NCBI RefSeq assembly: GCF_001949125.1
Contig: NZ_MSTI01000141.1
Span: 1-40,104 of the forward strand
Length of the DNA stretch: 40,104 nt
Source of the DNA: Deinococcus marmoris
Lineage (GTDB): Bacteria > Deinococcota > Deinococci > Deinococcales > Deinococcaceae
Direction: 5' to 3'
Shown here: positions 1 through 9,851 of the stretch, one piece after another
Layout of the letters: the number at the start of each line of letters is the position of its first letter
How positions within the stretch are numbered: position 1 is the first letter of the stretch
Position numbers and translations under genes: made by a program
Notes under the pieces: model-generated
Database searches by the model: none
What the model was told of the DNA's origin: nothing
Seen by the model: only the letters and a program-made list of their open reading frames with translations

Positions 1-264
1 GCGGTCCGGGAGGCAGGGAAAAAGCTGACGGTAGGTGAAGCGGACCTGTGCGAGCCATTTTTGCTGTGATGGCTGACCCAGGAGTTCGCCAACCAGCGCA
101 ATCGTCATGATCTCGGCGTAGGTGCCTTTTTGATGCGGCTCCCTGGGGAGTGTGAACAGGCCGCTGACCTCAGCGGCCTTCAAGTAATCATCAATGTAGA
201 CGTACACGAGTAAAAACAGGTCTTCGACGGTAGATTGAACCAGCGGAAGCTCGTTGGTAGGCAT
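1..264 (-). CDS. Transposase N-terminus, IS982-like, cut by the window edge
   Basis: The reverse strand reads MPTNELPLVQSTVEDLFLLV and stays open for 88 codons to base 1, so only the N-terminus is present. The segment holds VEDLFLLVYVYIDDYLKA followed by YAEIMTIALVGELLGQ, a pattern I associate with the start of IS982-family DDE transposases, which move their own insertion sequence. The catalytic acidic residues would lie off the window. The ATG at 264 is the first in-frame start; no good ribosome site is seen. The end of the element probably lies within 265-375, but I could not define a terminal repeat. The family assignment rests on memory of the N-terminal pattern and could be wrong; that it is a transposase is more likely than the exact family. 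Confidence 0.6.
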   Translation of the reverse strand, partial: MPTNELPLVQSTVEDLFLLVYVYIDDYLKAAEVSGLFTLPREPHQKGTYAEIMTIALVGELLGQPSQQKWLAQVRFTYRQLFPCLPDR

Positions 265-375
265 ACCCGAGTTTCCGCTTTTCTCGGCTCAGTATCCCCT
301 AGCACCCGAAGTTCTAAAGGATTGTTTCCCCCCTGTCCCTCCCTTTTTCTCCCTGTACGTGGTAAAAATGCAGGT

Positions 376-975
376 ATGGAAAGCGTCGTTGCCCTCTTTC
401 GTGAGCCGGGTCAGGCCAAGGTTGTGCTGGAAGCCCTGAAATCCCGTGGTTTTGATCGCGATCACCTGGGCTTTGCCCTGAGTGACGCCGTGGCCGAGGA
501 AGATCTGGCGCAGTCCACGGGGGTCAGCCCGGAGGAGGGCGCGCCCGCTGGATCGGCAGCCGTCATCCGGGGCGGGTTGATGGGGGTGCTGGCGAGTCTG
601 ACCCTGACTGTTCCCATCTGGCTACTGATCCTGGTCTTCCCCGTTACCCGCATCTATCAGGAAGGTGGGCTGCTGGGCATCATGTACGGCGCGATTGGCG
701 GTCTGACGTTGGGCGGCCTGTTCGGCGCGCTGTCGGGCAGTGACAGCGGCGATTACGTGACGCTGCTGCGCCGCATGGGCGTGCCCCCGGTGCAGGCTGA
801 GCGCTTCAACGCCGGCATCAGCGACGGCCACGTCATCGTGATCGCCCGCGACGCCAGCACGGCCCGCGCCGACGAGGCCCTGAGCCTGATGCGTCAGCAC
901 GGGGCCATCAAGCTGGACGACGCAGCGGGCAAGGGCCGTCTCCAGAGCGAACGGATCGGCCAGGGCGGCAACTGA
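376..975 (+). CDS. General stress protein 17M-like membrane protein
   Basis: A 199-residue protein. The N-terminus (MESVVALFREPGQAKVVLEA, residues 1-20) matches the short alpha/beta fold of YflT/general stress protein 17M-type proteins, in which a residue pair close to FDRDHLGF follows. Residues about 70-120 form two hydrophobic segments rich in glycine (GGLTLGGLFGALSG), so the protein probably sits in the membrane or packs as a glycine zipper. A second alpha/beta part ends it (GVPPVQAERFNAGISDGHVIVIARD). The reading frame stays open upstream into the IS, but the composition changes and the family start fits the ATG at 376. Function is not known beyond the family's link to stress. It stands alone between the IS and the regulator operon. 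Confidence 0.7.
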   Translation: MESVVALFREPGQAKVVLEALKSRGFDRDHLGFALSDAVAEEDLAQSTGVSPEEGAPAGSAAVIRGGLMGVLASLTLTVPIWLLILVFPVTRIYQEGGLLGIMYGAIGGLTLGGLFGALSGSDSGDYVTLLRRMGVPPVQAERFNAGISDGHVIVIARDASTARADEALSLMRQHGAIKLDDAAGKGRLQSERIGQGGN

Positions 976-1035
976 GCGCAGCAGTCTAAAAACAGGAGTT
1001 GGGAAGAACGAAGAGGCGGGGCGGTGGGGGAGACC

Positions 1036-1749
1036 CTAGCGCCCTGCCTCCCTTGCTGCGTCCTCCGCTGTCACCGTGTGGCCCGCCAGCCGCGCCAGTT
1101 CTGCCACGTCACAGACCCGCACCGTGCGCCGTTCCAGCACGATCAGGCCCAGCCGGTAGAACTCGCCCAGCTTGCGGCTGATGATTTCCGGCACGGTGCC
1201 CAGCAGCGCGGCCAGTTCCGAATTGGTGGGCAGCGCGTGCGGGGTTTCGGCAGCGTGGTCCAGCAGGTAGGCAGCCAGCCGTTCGCCCAGCTCGCTGAAG
1301 ACCAGACTGTCCAGCCGCCCCAGCAACTCGGCCTGCCGCCGCGCAAAATAGGCAATTACCGCCTGCGCCAGCGTCGGCGTATTGAATACGGCCTGCCGCA
1401 CCGCCTCCACCGGCAGGGCCAGCACCTCGGTGGGACTCTGGAGGGCCTGGGCATGCGCCGGATAGACCGCCCGGCTCTGGAAGGCGGCAATTCCGGCGAC
1501 CAACTGTCGCGGCCCCTCCACATGTAGGGTCAGCTCGCGCCGTCCGCCGCGCGCCAGCCGGTACACCCGCACGCTGCCACTGGCGACGACATACAGCGAC
1601 TCCACGGTCTGTCCAGCCTGAAACAGGTGTCGCCCACGCATCAGCCCCAAGAAGTGGCCCCGTTCGGCCAGTGGCAACAGATCGGCCTCCTGCGCGCCCT
1701 GAAAGATGGGGACGTGACGCAGGAGGGCCAGGGCGCGTTCGGGAGTCAC
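1036..1749 (-). CDS. Crp/Fnr-family transcription regulator
   Basis: A 237-residue regulator with a cyclic-nucleotide-type beta barrel at about residues 10-125, a dimerisation helix at about 125-160 and a winged helix-turn-helix at about 173-215 (NSELAALLGTVPEIISRKLG). It has only one cysteine (213), near the C-terminus, so it cannot carry the Fe-S cluster of true FNR; a heme, nucleotide or other ligand is possible. The start is GTG at 1749, since a TAG stop lies just upstream in frame. It is the last gene of the ferredoxin-DUF4149-globin-cupin operon, 21 bases after the cupin stop, and so may regulate that operon in response to oxygen, nitric oxide or redox state; this role is inferred from position only. 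Confidence 0.85.
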   Translation of the reverse strand: MTPERALALLRHVPIFQGAQEADLLPLAERGHFLGLMRGRHLFQAGQTVESLYVVASGSVRVYRLARGGRRELTLHVEGPRQLVAGIAAFQSRAVYPAHAQALQSPTEVLALPVEAVRQAVFNTPTLAQAVIAYFARRQAELLGRLDSLVFSELGERLAAYLLDHAAETPHALPTNSELAALLGTVPEIISRKLGEFYRLGLIVLERRTVRVCDVAELARLAGHTVTAEDAAREAGR

Positions 1750-1770
1750 AGAGGTCTATGGTGCCACGCT

Positions 1771-2061
1771 TTAGCCGCCCAGCAACGTCACCAGCACCTG
1801 TCCCGGCTGAAGGGCCAGCAGACTGATCTGTTCGTTGCCGTCATGGACTGCCACCTCGCCTGCCTTCAGGGTCTGCGTGGCCTGCGCCCGGACCTCGATC
1901 TCGCCTGATAGGACGGCAAGAATGGCCTGTGCGCCGGGGTGACGGTGGGGCGGGATGCCCTGCCCGGTCTCCAGCGTGAACAGCAATGACCGTCCGTGCG
2001 GGGTGGCGGTCAGAACCTGCGGAGGTGCGGCGCGTTGAATGTCTGTGTGTTCGGTGGTCAT
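1771..2061 (-). CDS. Small cupin-domain protein
   Basis: A 96-residue single cupin. Residues about 30-90 form the barrel, with the metal-site start GIPPHRHPGAQAILAVLSG: two histidines of the HxH type followed by the G-E-I strand pattern. Such small cupins bind a divalent metal and act as dioxygenases, isomerases or sensors; the substrate cannot be told. The ATG at 2061 overlaps the globin stop (ATGA, 2058-2061) and has a clear GGGAG ribosome site 7 bases upstream inside the globin gene. It is thus translated together with the globin. Sitting between globin and Crp/Fnr genes, it may sense or handle a small molecule for the same response. Confidence 0.8.
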   Translation of the reverse strand: MTTEHTDIQRAAPPQVLTATPHGRSLLFTLETGQGIPPHRHPGAQAILAVLSGEIEVRAQATQTLKAGEVAVHDGNEQISLLALQPGQVLVTLLGG

Positions 2062-2504
2062 GATGTTTCTCCCTGTAAAGAGGCTCCGGCCAGTGCGAAG
2101 CGTTGCAGCGATACCCGCATCCGCGACGCCATCACCAGCAGGGCCTGTGCTTCCGGCGGGTTGAGATGTTCGGCCAGCGCGGTTTCCCACAGCGCTAGCC
2201 AGCGGTCAAAGTGGGCCGCCTGTGCGCCCAGATTGCTGTGGGCTGGGCCGGGCTGTCCCCGGTAGGCGCTGGGGCCGCCCGTGACCGCCCGCCAGAAGCC
2301 TTCCAGCCGCGCGATATGCACTGGCCACCCGGCCCCCGGAAACGGCCCGACGCGTTGCCTGAACACCGGTCCCAGCAACTCGTCCTTCACGACTTCGGCG
2401 TAGAAGCCCCACAGCAGCGCCCGCAGACGCTCCTCCCCGATCCGCGAGAACAGCGTGTCGCCCTCGGCGGTCAGCAGCATTGGCCCAGATGAAGGGACGG
2501 TCAT
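2058..2504 (-). CDS. Truncated hemoglobin, group III type
   Basis: A 148-residue protein of the truncated-globin fold. The group III signature is visible: FWRAVTGGPSAYRGQP (residues 70-85), then H89 and HFDRWLALW from residue 98, where a histidine of this segment serves as the proximal heme ligand in the family. Group III globins bind oxygen or nitric oxide in the cytoplasm and have been tied to microaerobic growth and nitrosative stress. The ATG at 2504 overlaps the stop of the upstream membrane-protein gene (ATGA), and the 3' end overlaps the cupin start in the same way, so the three genes are translationally coupled. The longer open frame upstream is antisense-like sequence of the neighbour and was not used. 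Confidence 0.85.
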   Translation of the reverse strand: MTVPSSGPMLLTAEGDTLFSRIGEERLRALLWGFYAEVVKDELLGPVFRQRVGPFPGAGWPVHIARLEGFWRAVTGGPSAYRGQPGPAHSNLGAQAAHFDRWLALWETALAEHLNPPEAQALLVMASRMRVSLQRFALAGASLQGETS

Positions 2505-2902
2505 GCGGCCCCCACGGCGGCGACGCACAGCAGCACGCTGGCCCCCAGCGTCACGTTGGTGATCCAGCCGGGCACGGTTGCGCCCGCCACCGAGGCCCGC
2601 CGGACATGCAGCGCCACCGTTCCGCCGATCAGCGCCAGCAGCAGCAGTTCGGCCCACAAAACTGGGGCCGCGCCGCCCGTGAAGATCATGATCAGCGCCA
2701 CCCCGCCCAGCACGGCAGTCAGTGGGCCATTGACCCGCGCGTAATGCCGCCCCACCAGTCGGCGGTGGCTGCGGCGCACCTCCGCATCCGGGAACAGTTC
2801 GGTGAACGCCGGGCTGACCACGAAGGTGGTGAACAGGTACATGCCTACCCACAGGCCCACCAGCAGAATGTTGATGCCGGACAGCACAGACAGCGTCGTC
2901 AT
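2501..2902 (-). CDS. Four-helix membrane protein, DUF4149/CopD-like
   Basis: A 133-residue protein with four predicted membrane helices (about residues 5-28, 60-78, 82-100 and 112-131). The first helix, GLWVGMYLFTTFVVSPAF, carries the G-W-G...F-F...P pattern of DUF4149/TMEM205-like and CopD-like small membrane proteins, whose function is unsettled. R43, R44, H46, R47, R48 and H53 form a basic loop between helices 1 and 2. The ATG at 2902 is 4 bases after the ferredoxin stop. Placement between a ferredoxin and a globin suggests a redox or heme-related role, but this is inference; a copper or heme transport role is an alternative. Confidence 0.7.
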   Translation of the reverse strand: MTTLSVLSGINILLVGLWVGMYLFTTFVVSPAFTELFPDAEVRRSHRRLVGRHYARVNGPLTAVLGGVALIMIFTGGAAPVLWAELLLLALIGGTVALHVRRASVAGATVPGWITNVTLGASVLLCVAAVGAA

Positions 2903-2906
2903 GGCC

Positions 2907-3143
2907 TCAGACCCCGAAGAACTCGTAATTGCGGGCGATGAAGGACTCCTCTCCGGCGGGCACATCCTCCTCGGGGAAGATGGCGCTGACGGGGCAGGCG
3001 GGCACGCACGCGCCGCAGTCGATGCACTCGTCGGGGTGGATCAGGTACATCTCTCCGGCGTCGTAGATGCACTCCACCGGGCAGACCTCGGTGCAGGCCT
3101 GATCCTTGGTGCCGATACACGGACTGGTGATGATATGGGTCAT
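2907..3143 (-). CDS. Seven-iron ferredoxin (3Fe-4S plus 4Fe-4S)
   Basis: A 78-residue electron carrier closely resembling the Thermus seven-iron ferredoxin in length and motifs. Cysteines are at 9, 17, 21, 25, 40, 43, 46 and 50. C9, C17 and C50 should hold the 3Fe-4S cluster and C21, C40, C43 and C46 the 4Fe-4S cluster; C25 is the extra cysteine usual in this type. The spacing C9-x7-C17 with a missing cysteine in between marks the 3Fe site. It is the first gene of the operon, with ATG at 3143 placed 6 bases after a CACACT -10 box. The partner enzyme is not identified; the following membrane protein, globin and cupin share its mRNA. Confidence 0.92.
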   Translation of the reverse strand: MTHIITSPCIGTKDQACTEVCPVECIYDAGEMYLIHPDECIDCGACVPACPVSAIFPEEDVPAGEESFIARNYEFFGV

Positions 3144-3149
3144 GTCTGG

Positions 3150-3155
3150 AGTGTG
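3150..3155 (-). promoter_or_regulatory. Leaderless -10 box of the ferredoxin operon
   Basis: CACACT on the minus strand, 6 bases before the ferredoxin ATG, a one-base variant of the TANNCT boxes seen throughout the window. No clear -35 box. Confidence 0.5.
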
Positions 3156-3178
3156 GCAGACGGCGCTGGGCACAGCCA

Positions 3179-3190
3179 TGACCTGGGTCA
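3179..3190. promoter_or_regulatory. Perfect 12-base palindrome in a divergent promoter region
   Basis: TGACCTGGGTCA is a perfect inverted repeat of TGACC with a 2-base spacer. It lies 24 bases upstream of the ferredoxin -10 box and about 60 bases before the Bax-inhibitor gene. It could be an operator for the Crp/Fnr-type regulator of the operon, though the spacing differs from classical CRP or FNR sites. No second copy was found by eye. Confidence 0.35.
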
Positions 3191-3249
3191 AGGGGCGTTC
3201 AAGATCGGTGCTGTGAAACCGGGAACTCTTCTTAGCCGCGTCTCGTATC

Positions 3250-3951
3250 ATGGAACGTATGCAGACCTATCCCATGCCCCAATCGCAGGCCCGAACGGCA
3301 GAAATTGTCCGCACGTTCATGGCCCGCACGTATTCGTGGATGGCCGCCGGGCTGGCCCTGACTGCCGGAATCGCCTTTCTCACCGCCCAGAACGAAGCCT
3401 TCGCCTACCAGATCATGCAGATTCGAATGCCGCTGCTGCTGGTCCAACTGGGTCTGGTTTTCGGCCTGAGCATCTTCGCCAACCGCCTGAGCAGCACGGT
3501 GGCCGGAATGCTGTTCATCGCCTACGCCGCCCTGACCGGCCTGACCTTCAGCGCCCTGCTTTTCGCCTACAGCCCCACCGCCGTCATCAGTGCCTTTGCC
3601 ACCACCGCCGGAACCTTCGGGGCCATGAGCGTAGTGGGTTACGTGATCAAGAAGGACCTGAGCGCGATGGGCCGCTTTTTCATGTTTGCCCTGATCGGCC
3701 TGATCATCGCCATGATCGTGAACATCTTCGTCGCCAGCAGCGCCCTGAGCTTCGGCATCAGCGTCATCGGCGTGCTGCTGTTCGCGGGCCTGACCGCCTA
3801 TGATACGCAGATGTTGCGGAATATGGCCCTCAGCGGCATCGAGGGCGAGCAGGCCGAACGCGCCGCCATCAACGGAGCGCTACGCCTGTACCTGGACTTC
3901 ATCAATATGTTCCTGTTCATCCTGCGCCTGTTCGGGGGCAGCCGCAGCTAA
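3250..3951 (+). CDS. Bax inhibitor-1/YccA family membrane protein
   Basis: A protein of 233 residues, or 230 if translation begins at the ATG at 3259. It has about seven membrane helices and the family features: an N-terminal arginine-rich stretch before helix 1 ([16 protein letters not shown]), the central [16 protein letters not shown], and near the C-terminus AYDTQM followed by [22 protein letters not shown]-1 proteins form pH-sensitive calcium leak channels or interact with membrane proteases; the bacterial role is unclear. TATCAT at 3246-3251 could be a -10 box, making the second ATG (7 bases on) a leaderless start; no ribosome site supports the first. The gene ends before a strong bidirectional terminator. 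Confidence 0.9.
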   Translation: MERMQTYPMPQSQARTAEIVRTFMARTYSWMAAGLALTAGIAFLTAQNEAFAYQIMQIRMPLLLVQLGLVFGLSIFANRLSSTVAGMLFIAYAALTGLTFSALLFAYSPTAVISAFATTAGTFGAMSVVGYVIKKDLSAMGRFFMFALIGLIIAMIVNIFVASSALSFGISVIGVLLFAGLTAYDTQMLRNMALSGIEGEQAERAAINGALRLYLDFINMFLFILRLFGGSRS

Positions 3952-3966
3952 AGCTGAACCTCAAGC

Positions 3967-4002
3967 AAAGAACCGCCCCGGCCAGTGTCGGGGCGGTTCT
4001 TT
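3967..4002. terminator. Bidirectional terminator between BI-1 and SCO1 genes
   Basis: A perfect 14-base-pair stem (AAAGAACCGCCCCG and its complement) with an 8-base loop, A-rich before and T-rich after, serves the two converging genes. Confidence 0.92.
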
Positions 4003-4019
4003 CTGGCCTCAAGTTATTT

Positions 4020-4706
4020 TCAGCCGCCGCCATACATCCGAATTAATCCGGGCAAATCCTTCTGCAACTCGCCGCCGATCACTTCCGAATTGGTATACAC
4101 GCGCACGAACTGACCCTGCGTGTTCACCACGCTGACCTGATCGCCGTGGATACGGGCGGCCTCGCTGGCCCCGGCTCCAGCGGCCTCAGCGTTGCTCGCA
4201 CCCTGCCCGGAAGCCGGGGCGGTATGGGCGCTGTGGTCCATCACCATTGTCGGCTGCGGCTTGACGTTCGCCACGAACATGTCTCTGGCCGCCTCGTCGA
4301 TGGTGTCGGCCTGGCCTGTCAACCCGGTGAAGGCGGGATCAAAGCGGTCCAGGTAGGCGCGGACCACTTTCGGGGTGTCAAAGGCGGGGTCCACGGTAAT
4401 GAACTGAATCTGAAGGTCTTTCTGCTGCTCCGGCTTCAGCATTTCGTAGCTGTTCTTCAGGCTCGCCAGCGTCGCCGGGCACACGTCCGGGCAGCGCACG
4501 AAGCCGTAGAAGACCAGCCGCATTCGTCCGTCGCCGTGCGCCAGCGTCGTCGCTGTGCCCCGGTCATCCACCAGTTTCAGGGCGGGCAACGTCACCGGAT
4601 TGTCCAGCGCCTCGCCGCCTGTCACGCTGGGGCTGGCCTGCCGTGCAAAGAGCAGTCCACCCAGAATCGCCGCAACCACCAGCAGAATGCCCGTCAACCA
4701 TTTCAT
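4020..4706 (-). CDS. SCO1/SenC-type copper chaperone for cytochrome oxidase
   Basis: A 228-residue thioredoxin-fold protein that delivers copper to the CuA site of cytochrome c oxidase subunit II on the outer face of the membrane. Residues 4-20 form a signal anchor. The copper-binding pair is C72 and C76 (RCPDVCPATL). The usual conserved histidine is probably H187 (RIHGDQVSVVN). Just before it, residues about 152-185 form an insertion rich in Ala, Gly and Ser and holding H158 and H161, which is longer than usual for the family. The ATG at 4706 stands 6 bases after TAGCCT, so the mRNA is probably leaderless. It follows the oxidase genes but has its own promoter beyond their terminator. Confidence 0.9.
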   Translation of the reverse strand: MKWLTGILLVVAAILGGLLFARQASPSVTGGEALDNPVTLPALKLVDDRGTATTLAHGDGRMRLVFYGFVRCPDVCPATLASLKNSYEMLKPEQQKDLQIQFITVDPAFDTPKVVRAYLDRFDPAFTGLTGQADTIDEAARDMFVANVKPQPTMVMDHSAHTAPASGQGASNAEAAGAGASEAARIHGDQVSVVNTQGQFVRVYTNSEVIGGELQKDLPGLIRMYGGG

Positions 4707-4712
4707 GCGTTC

Positions 4713-4718
4713 AGGCTA
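4713..4718 (-). promoter_or_regulatory. Leaderless -10 box of the SCO1 gene
   Basis: TAGCCT, 6 bases before the ATG at 4706; no ribosome site lies between. Confidence 0.65.
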
Positions 4719-4753
4719 GGGCGTTTGCCGTGGGCGGGTGTCCCCATGACAAA

Positions 4754-4794
4754 AAGAGAGGCGGGAAAGCATCTCTGCCATTCCCGCCTCTCTT
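4754..4794 (-). terminator. Terminator of the cytochrome oxidase operon
   Basis: A 14-base-pair perfect stem (AAGAGAGGCGGGAA and complement) with a 13-base loop; on the minus strand it is followed by TTTTTGTC. It lies 40 bases after the subunit I/III stop. Confidence 0.9.
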
Positions 4795-4834
4795 CTGTCT
4801 ATAACGCTGTGCTGCTCAGCTTTCTCCAACCCGT

Positions 4835-7296
<2,462 letters not shown>

Positions 7297-7300
<4 letters not shown>

Positions 7301-8607
7301 TGGTTGCCTCCCGGTGTGGGACTAGAGGTCTTGGCGGTCTCGGCGGGAGCATTCTCAGCCGCGTCCGATGAACCGTAGACGGGCGTGTCGTTCCAGTAGT
7401 TGGCCTCTTCAGGCAGCTTCAGGCTGCGCAGGTAGGCGGCCACATCGTCGATCTCGGCGTCGGTCAGCACGCCGCCCTTGACCTTCTTGCCAGCGGCCAG
7501 ATACTCGCTGCCGTCGTAGGTGGGCATCAGGCTGCCGGGCTTGACCAGGGGGCTGTGCTTGATCCAGGCGTGCAGCTCGGCTTTGGCGTCGGGGGCTTCC
7601 CAGTGTTCCGGGGTCATGGCTTCCCACTTGCCCGCGCCCAGCGTGCGGCGGGTGCCGAAGAAACTCAGGTCCGGGCCAGCCGCGCCGGCAGCGGTGGTGC
7701 CCTGCACGCGGTGGCAGGCGGCGCAGGCCAGCGCGCCGGTCTCAGACTTGCCTTTCATGAAGGTCTCGTAGCCGCGTGCCTCGGGGCTGTCTGCGGCAGG
7801 TTCGGGGGCGCGGTACGCCTTGGCGGCGGCCAGGAAGGTGTTGTAGCGCTCCTGATCCAGCGCGATGACCTTGTAACGCATGTTGGCGTGGCTGCCGCCG
7901 CACAGTTGCGAGCAGTTGCCCTGGTACACGCCCGCACGGTCCGTGTCCACGTTCCAGGTCTTGAGGGTGGCGGGCATGGCGGCGCGCTGCCCGCCCACGT
8001 TTGGTGCCCAGAAGCCGTGGATTACGTCGCCGCTGGTGATGGTCAGCGCCACGTCCTGCTTGGTGGGCATGATCATCTCGTTGCCGTTGGCAACCGTGCC
8101 GCCCGCGTCCGCCTTGGTCTCGGGGTACGAGAAGTTCCACCAGAACTGACGGCCCAGCACATCGATCTTGGTGGACGTATCGGCGACGGGGTTGAGGATC
8201 GCCATGCTGCGCACGGTCAGGATCGCCAGGAACATCACGATGATCACCGGCACCACCACCAGAATGATTTCCAGGCGGTTGTTGCCGTGGAACTGTGCCG
8301 GCTCTGCGGTGTTCTTGTCCTCGCGGAACTTGTTGACGGTAAAGAACAGCGCGTAGGACACGCCCACGAAAATAATGATCGACAGGGCGATGGCGAAGAT
8401 GCTCATGAAGAGGACTTCGCGGTTGTAGCCCGAGGACAGATCGCCAATCGAGAGGAGCTGTTGTGAGCCGCACCCGCTGAGGAGCGTGACGCCCAGAACT
8501 GCCGCAAGAGCGGTCCCAAGCGTGCGCCGCAGCTTGTGATGTGAGAGCCGCCCATGTGGCGGGGGCGTCCCCTGAGACTGGCCGCTGTGACGGTGTATGG
8601 TATTCAA
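7297..8607 (-). CDS. ctaC: Cytochrome c oxidase subunit II with fused cytochrome c domain
   Basis: A 436-residue lipoprotein subunit that takes electrons from cytochrome c to CuA. The signal ends in the lipobox LSGC (C46). Two membrane helices follow (about 65-92 and 113-136). CuA ligands H197, C232, C236, H240 and M243 are present ([12 protein letters not shown]). The C-terminal part is a class I cytochrome c domain with CAACH (C295, C298, H299) and M361 as the distal ligand, the caa3 arrangement. The start is TTG at 8607, supported by AAGGAG 6 bases upstream. The lipid anchor would be added by Lgt, also encoded in this window. It is the first gene of the oxidase operon. Confidence 0.96.
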
Positions 8608-8630
8608 CTTCCGCTCCTTATGCTGTGCCC

Positions 8631-8657
8631 TGAATCCTGTGTCTCTGAACCCTGTGT
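8631..8657 (-). repeat. Pair of 12-base direct repeats in the subunit II leader
   Basis: TGAATCCTGTGT (8631-8642) and TGAACCCTGTGT (8646-8657) differ at one base and start 15 bases apart, just upstream of the ribosome site of subunit II. They may be protein-binding sites or chance. Confidence 0.4.
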
Positions 8658-8730
8658 TCCGGCCCTGATGCTCCGGGTCCTGCCGCTGTGAGTCTTGTGG
8701 CCCATGTTCCCCTGTATGTGAATCCCTGGC

Positions 8731-8736
8731 AGTTTA
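8731..8736 (-). promoter_or_regulatory. Candidate -10 box of the oxidase operon
   Basis: TAAACT on the minus strand fits the TANNCT pattern of the window and would give a leader of roughly 115 bases before the TTG start. No good -35 box. Confidence 0.35.
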
Positions 8737-8927
8737 ACGCCTCACGCGGCAGATTGGGCCATTTCTGCCGCGCTCCCGTCCACTTGAAATGGGCGGGACT
8801 TACCGAACGGTCAAGCGTTGGCCCCATCTAAGCAGAAATCAGGGCGGGCAAGTGTCCTTTGCCGCGCCGCTGGGGCGAACTGCCGCGCCCGCTGTGTCCC
8901 GTCCTTTTCCCTCCCGCAATCCGGGCC

Positions 8928-9851
8928 TCAACCCAGATGCGCGAAGACGATCCGGTCCACCGCGCCCATCACGAACAGAATGGCCAGATACAGCATCGAG
9001 TACAGGTACAGCGGCACGGCCACCCTGCGCTCGATCTTGTTCCCTGCAAACACATGCTTGTACAGCCGCCACGAGAGAACCAGCAACCACACGCCCAGCG
9101 CCGCCGCGCTGAGGCCGTAGATCACGCCGACCTCATGTAAAAGGATCGGCATCAGCGACAGCACCACGGTGTAGATGGCGTACAGGCCGATCTGCGCCAC
9201 GGTCAGTTTGTCGCCGTGGACCACCGGCAGCATGGGAATGCCCACCTCGCGGTACTCGTCTTTGATCATTAGCGCCAGTGCCCAGAAATGCACCGGGGTC
9301 CAGAAAAAGATGATGGCGAACAGGAACCACGCGAACAGGTTCAGGTCGCCCGTGACGGCGGCCCAGCCCACCAGCGGCGGAAAGCACCCGGCGGCCCCGC
9401 CCAGCACGATGTTGTGCCAGGTGTGGCGCTTGAGCAGCATGGTGTAGATGACCACGTAGGTCACGAAGCCCGCCAGACTCATCCACGCGGCCAGCGGCGA
9501 ACCCCAGACCCACAGCATCACGAACGACAGCACCTGCAAGGTGGTCCCGAAAATGGCCGCGTCGCGCGAGCTGATCAGGCCGCTGGTGGTGGGGCGTTTG
9601 GCTGTGCGGGCCATCTTGAGGTCGATGTCACGGTCAAGGATCATGTTGAACACGCCCGCCGATCCGGCAGACATGAATCCGGCCACGCCCACCACGACCA
9701 GCAGCCATAACCCCGGCCACCCGCGCGCCGCCATGAACATGGCCGTGATGGTAGTCCACAGCAGCAAGGAGATCACCTTGGGCTTGGTCAGCGACAGGTA
9801 ATCGCGCCAGGTGGCCCGCGCCACGCCTCCCCGCAATCCGGTGGTGGTCAT
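8928..9851 (-). CDS. ctaB: Protoheme IX farnesyltransferase (heme O synthase)
   Basis: A 307-residue UbiA-type prenyltransferase that adds a farnesyl group to protoheme, giving heme O on the way to heme A for the oxidase next door. The first aspartate-rich motif is DRDID at residues 73-77, followed by M-x-R-T and RP, the CtaB signature; a second conserved patch is [11 protein letters not shown]. About nine membrane helices are predicted. The ATG at 9851 overlaps the heme A synthase stop (ATGA), so the longer open frame upstream was rejected. The gene order ctaA-ctaB, upstream of the oxidase subunits, is the usual one for Thermus-Deinococcus. Confidence 0.95.
   Translation of the reverse strand: MTTTGLRGGVARATWRDYLSLTKPKVISLLLWTTITAMFMAARGWPGLWLLVVVGVAGFMSAGSAGVFNMILDRDIDLKMARTAKRPTTSGLISSRDAAIFGTTLQVLSFVMLWVWGSPLAAWMSLAGFVTYVVIYTMLLKRHTWHNIVLGGAAGCFPPLVGWAAVTGDLNLFAWFLFAIIFFWTPVHFWALALMIKDEYREVGIPMLPVVHGDKLTVAQIGLYAIYTVVLSLMPILLHEVGVIYGLSAAALGVWLLVLSWRLYKHVFAGNKIERRVAVPLYLYSMLYLAILFVMGAVDRIVFAHLG

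Larger units (their letters stand above)
8608..8927. other. Intergenic region upstream of the oxidase operon
   Basis: About 320 bases with no convincing gene. It holds the coxB leader with two 12-base direct repeats, a candidate -10 box at 8731-8736 and the 3' flank of ctaB. No terminator with a T run was found for ctaB. Confidence 0.6.
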
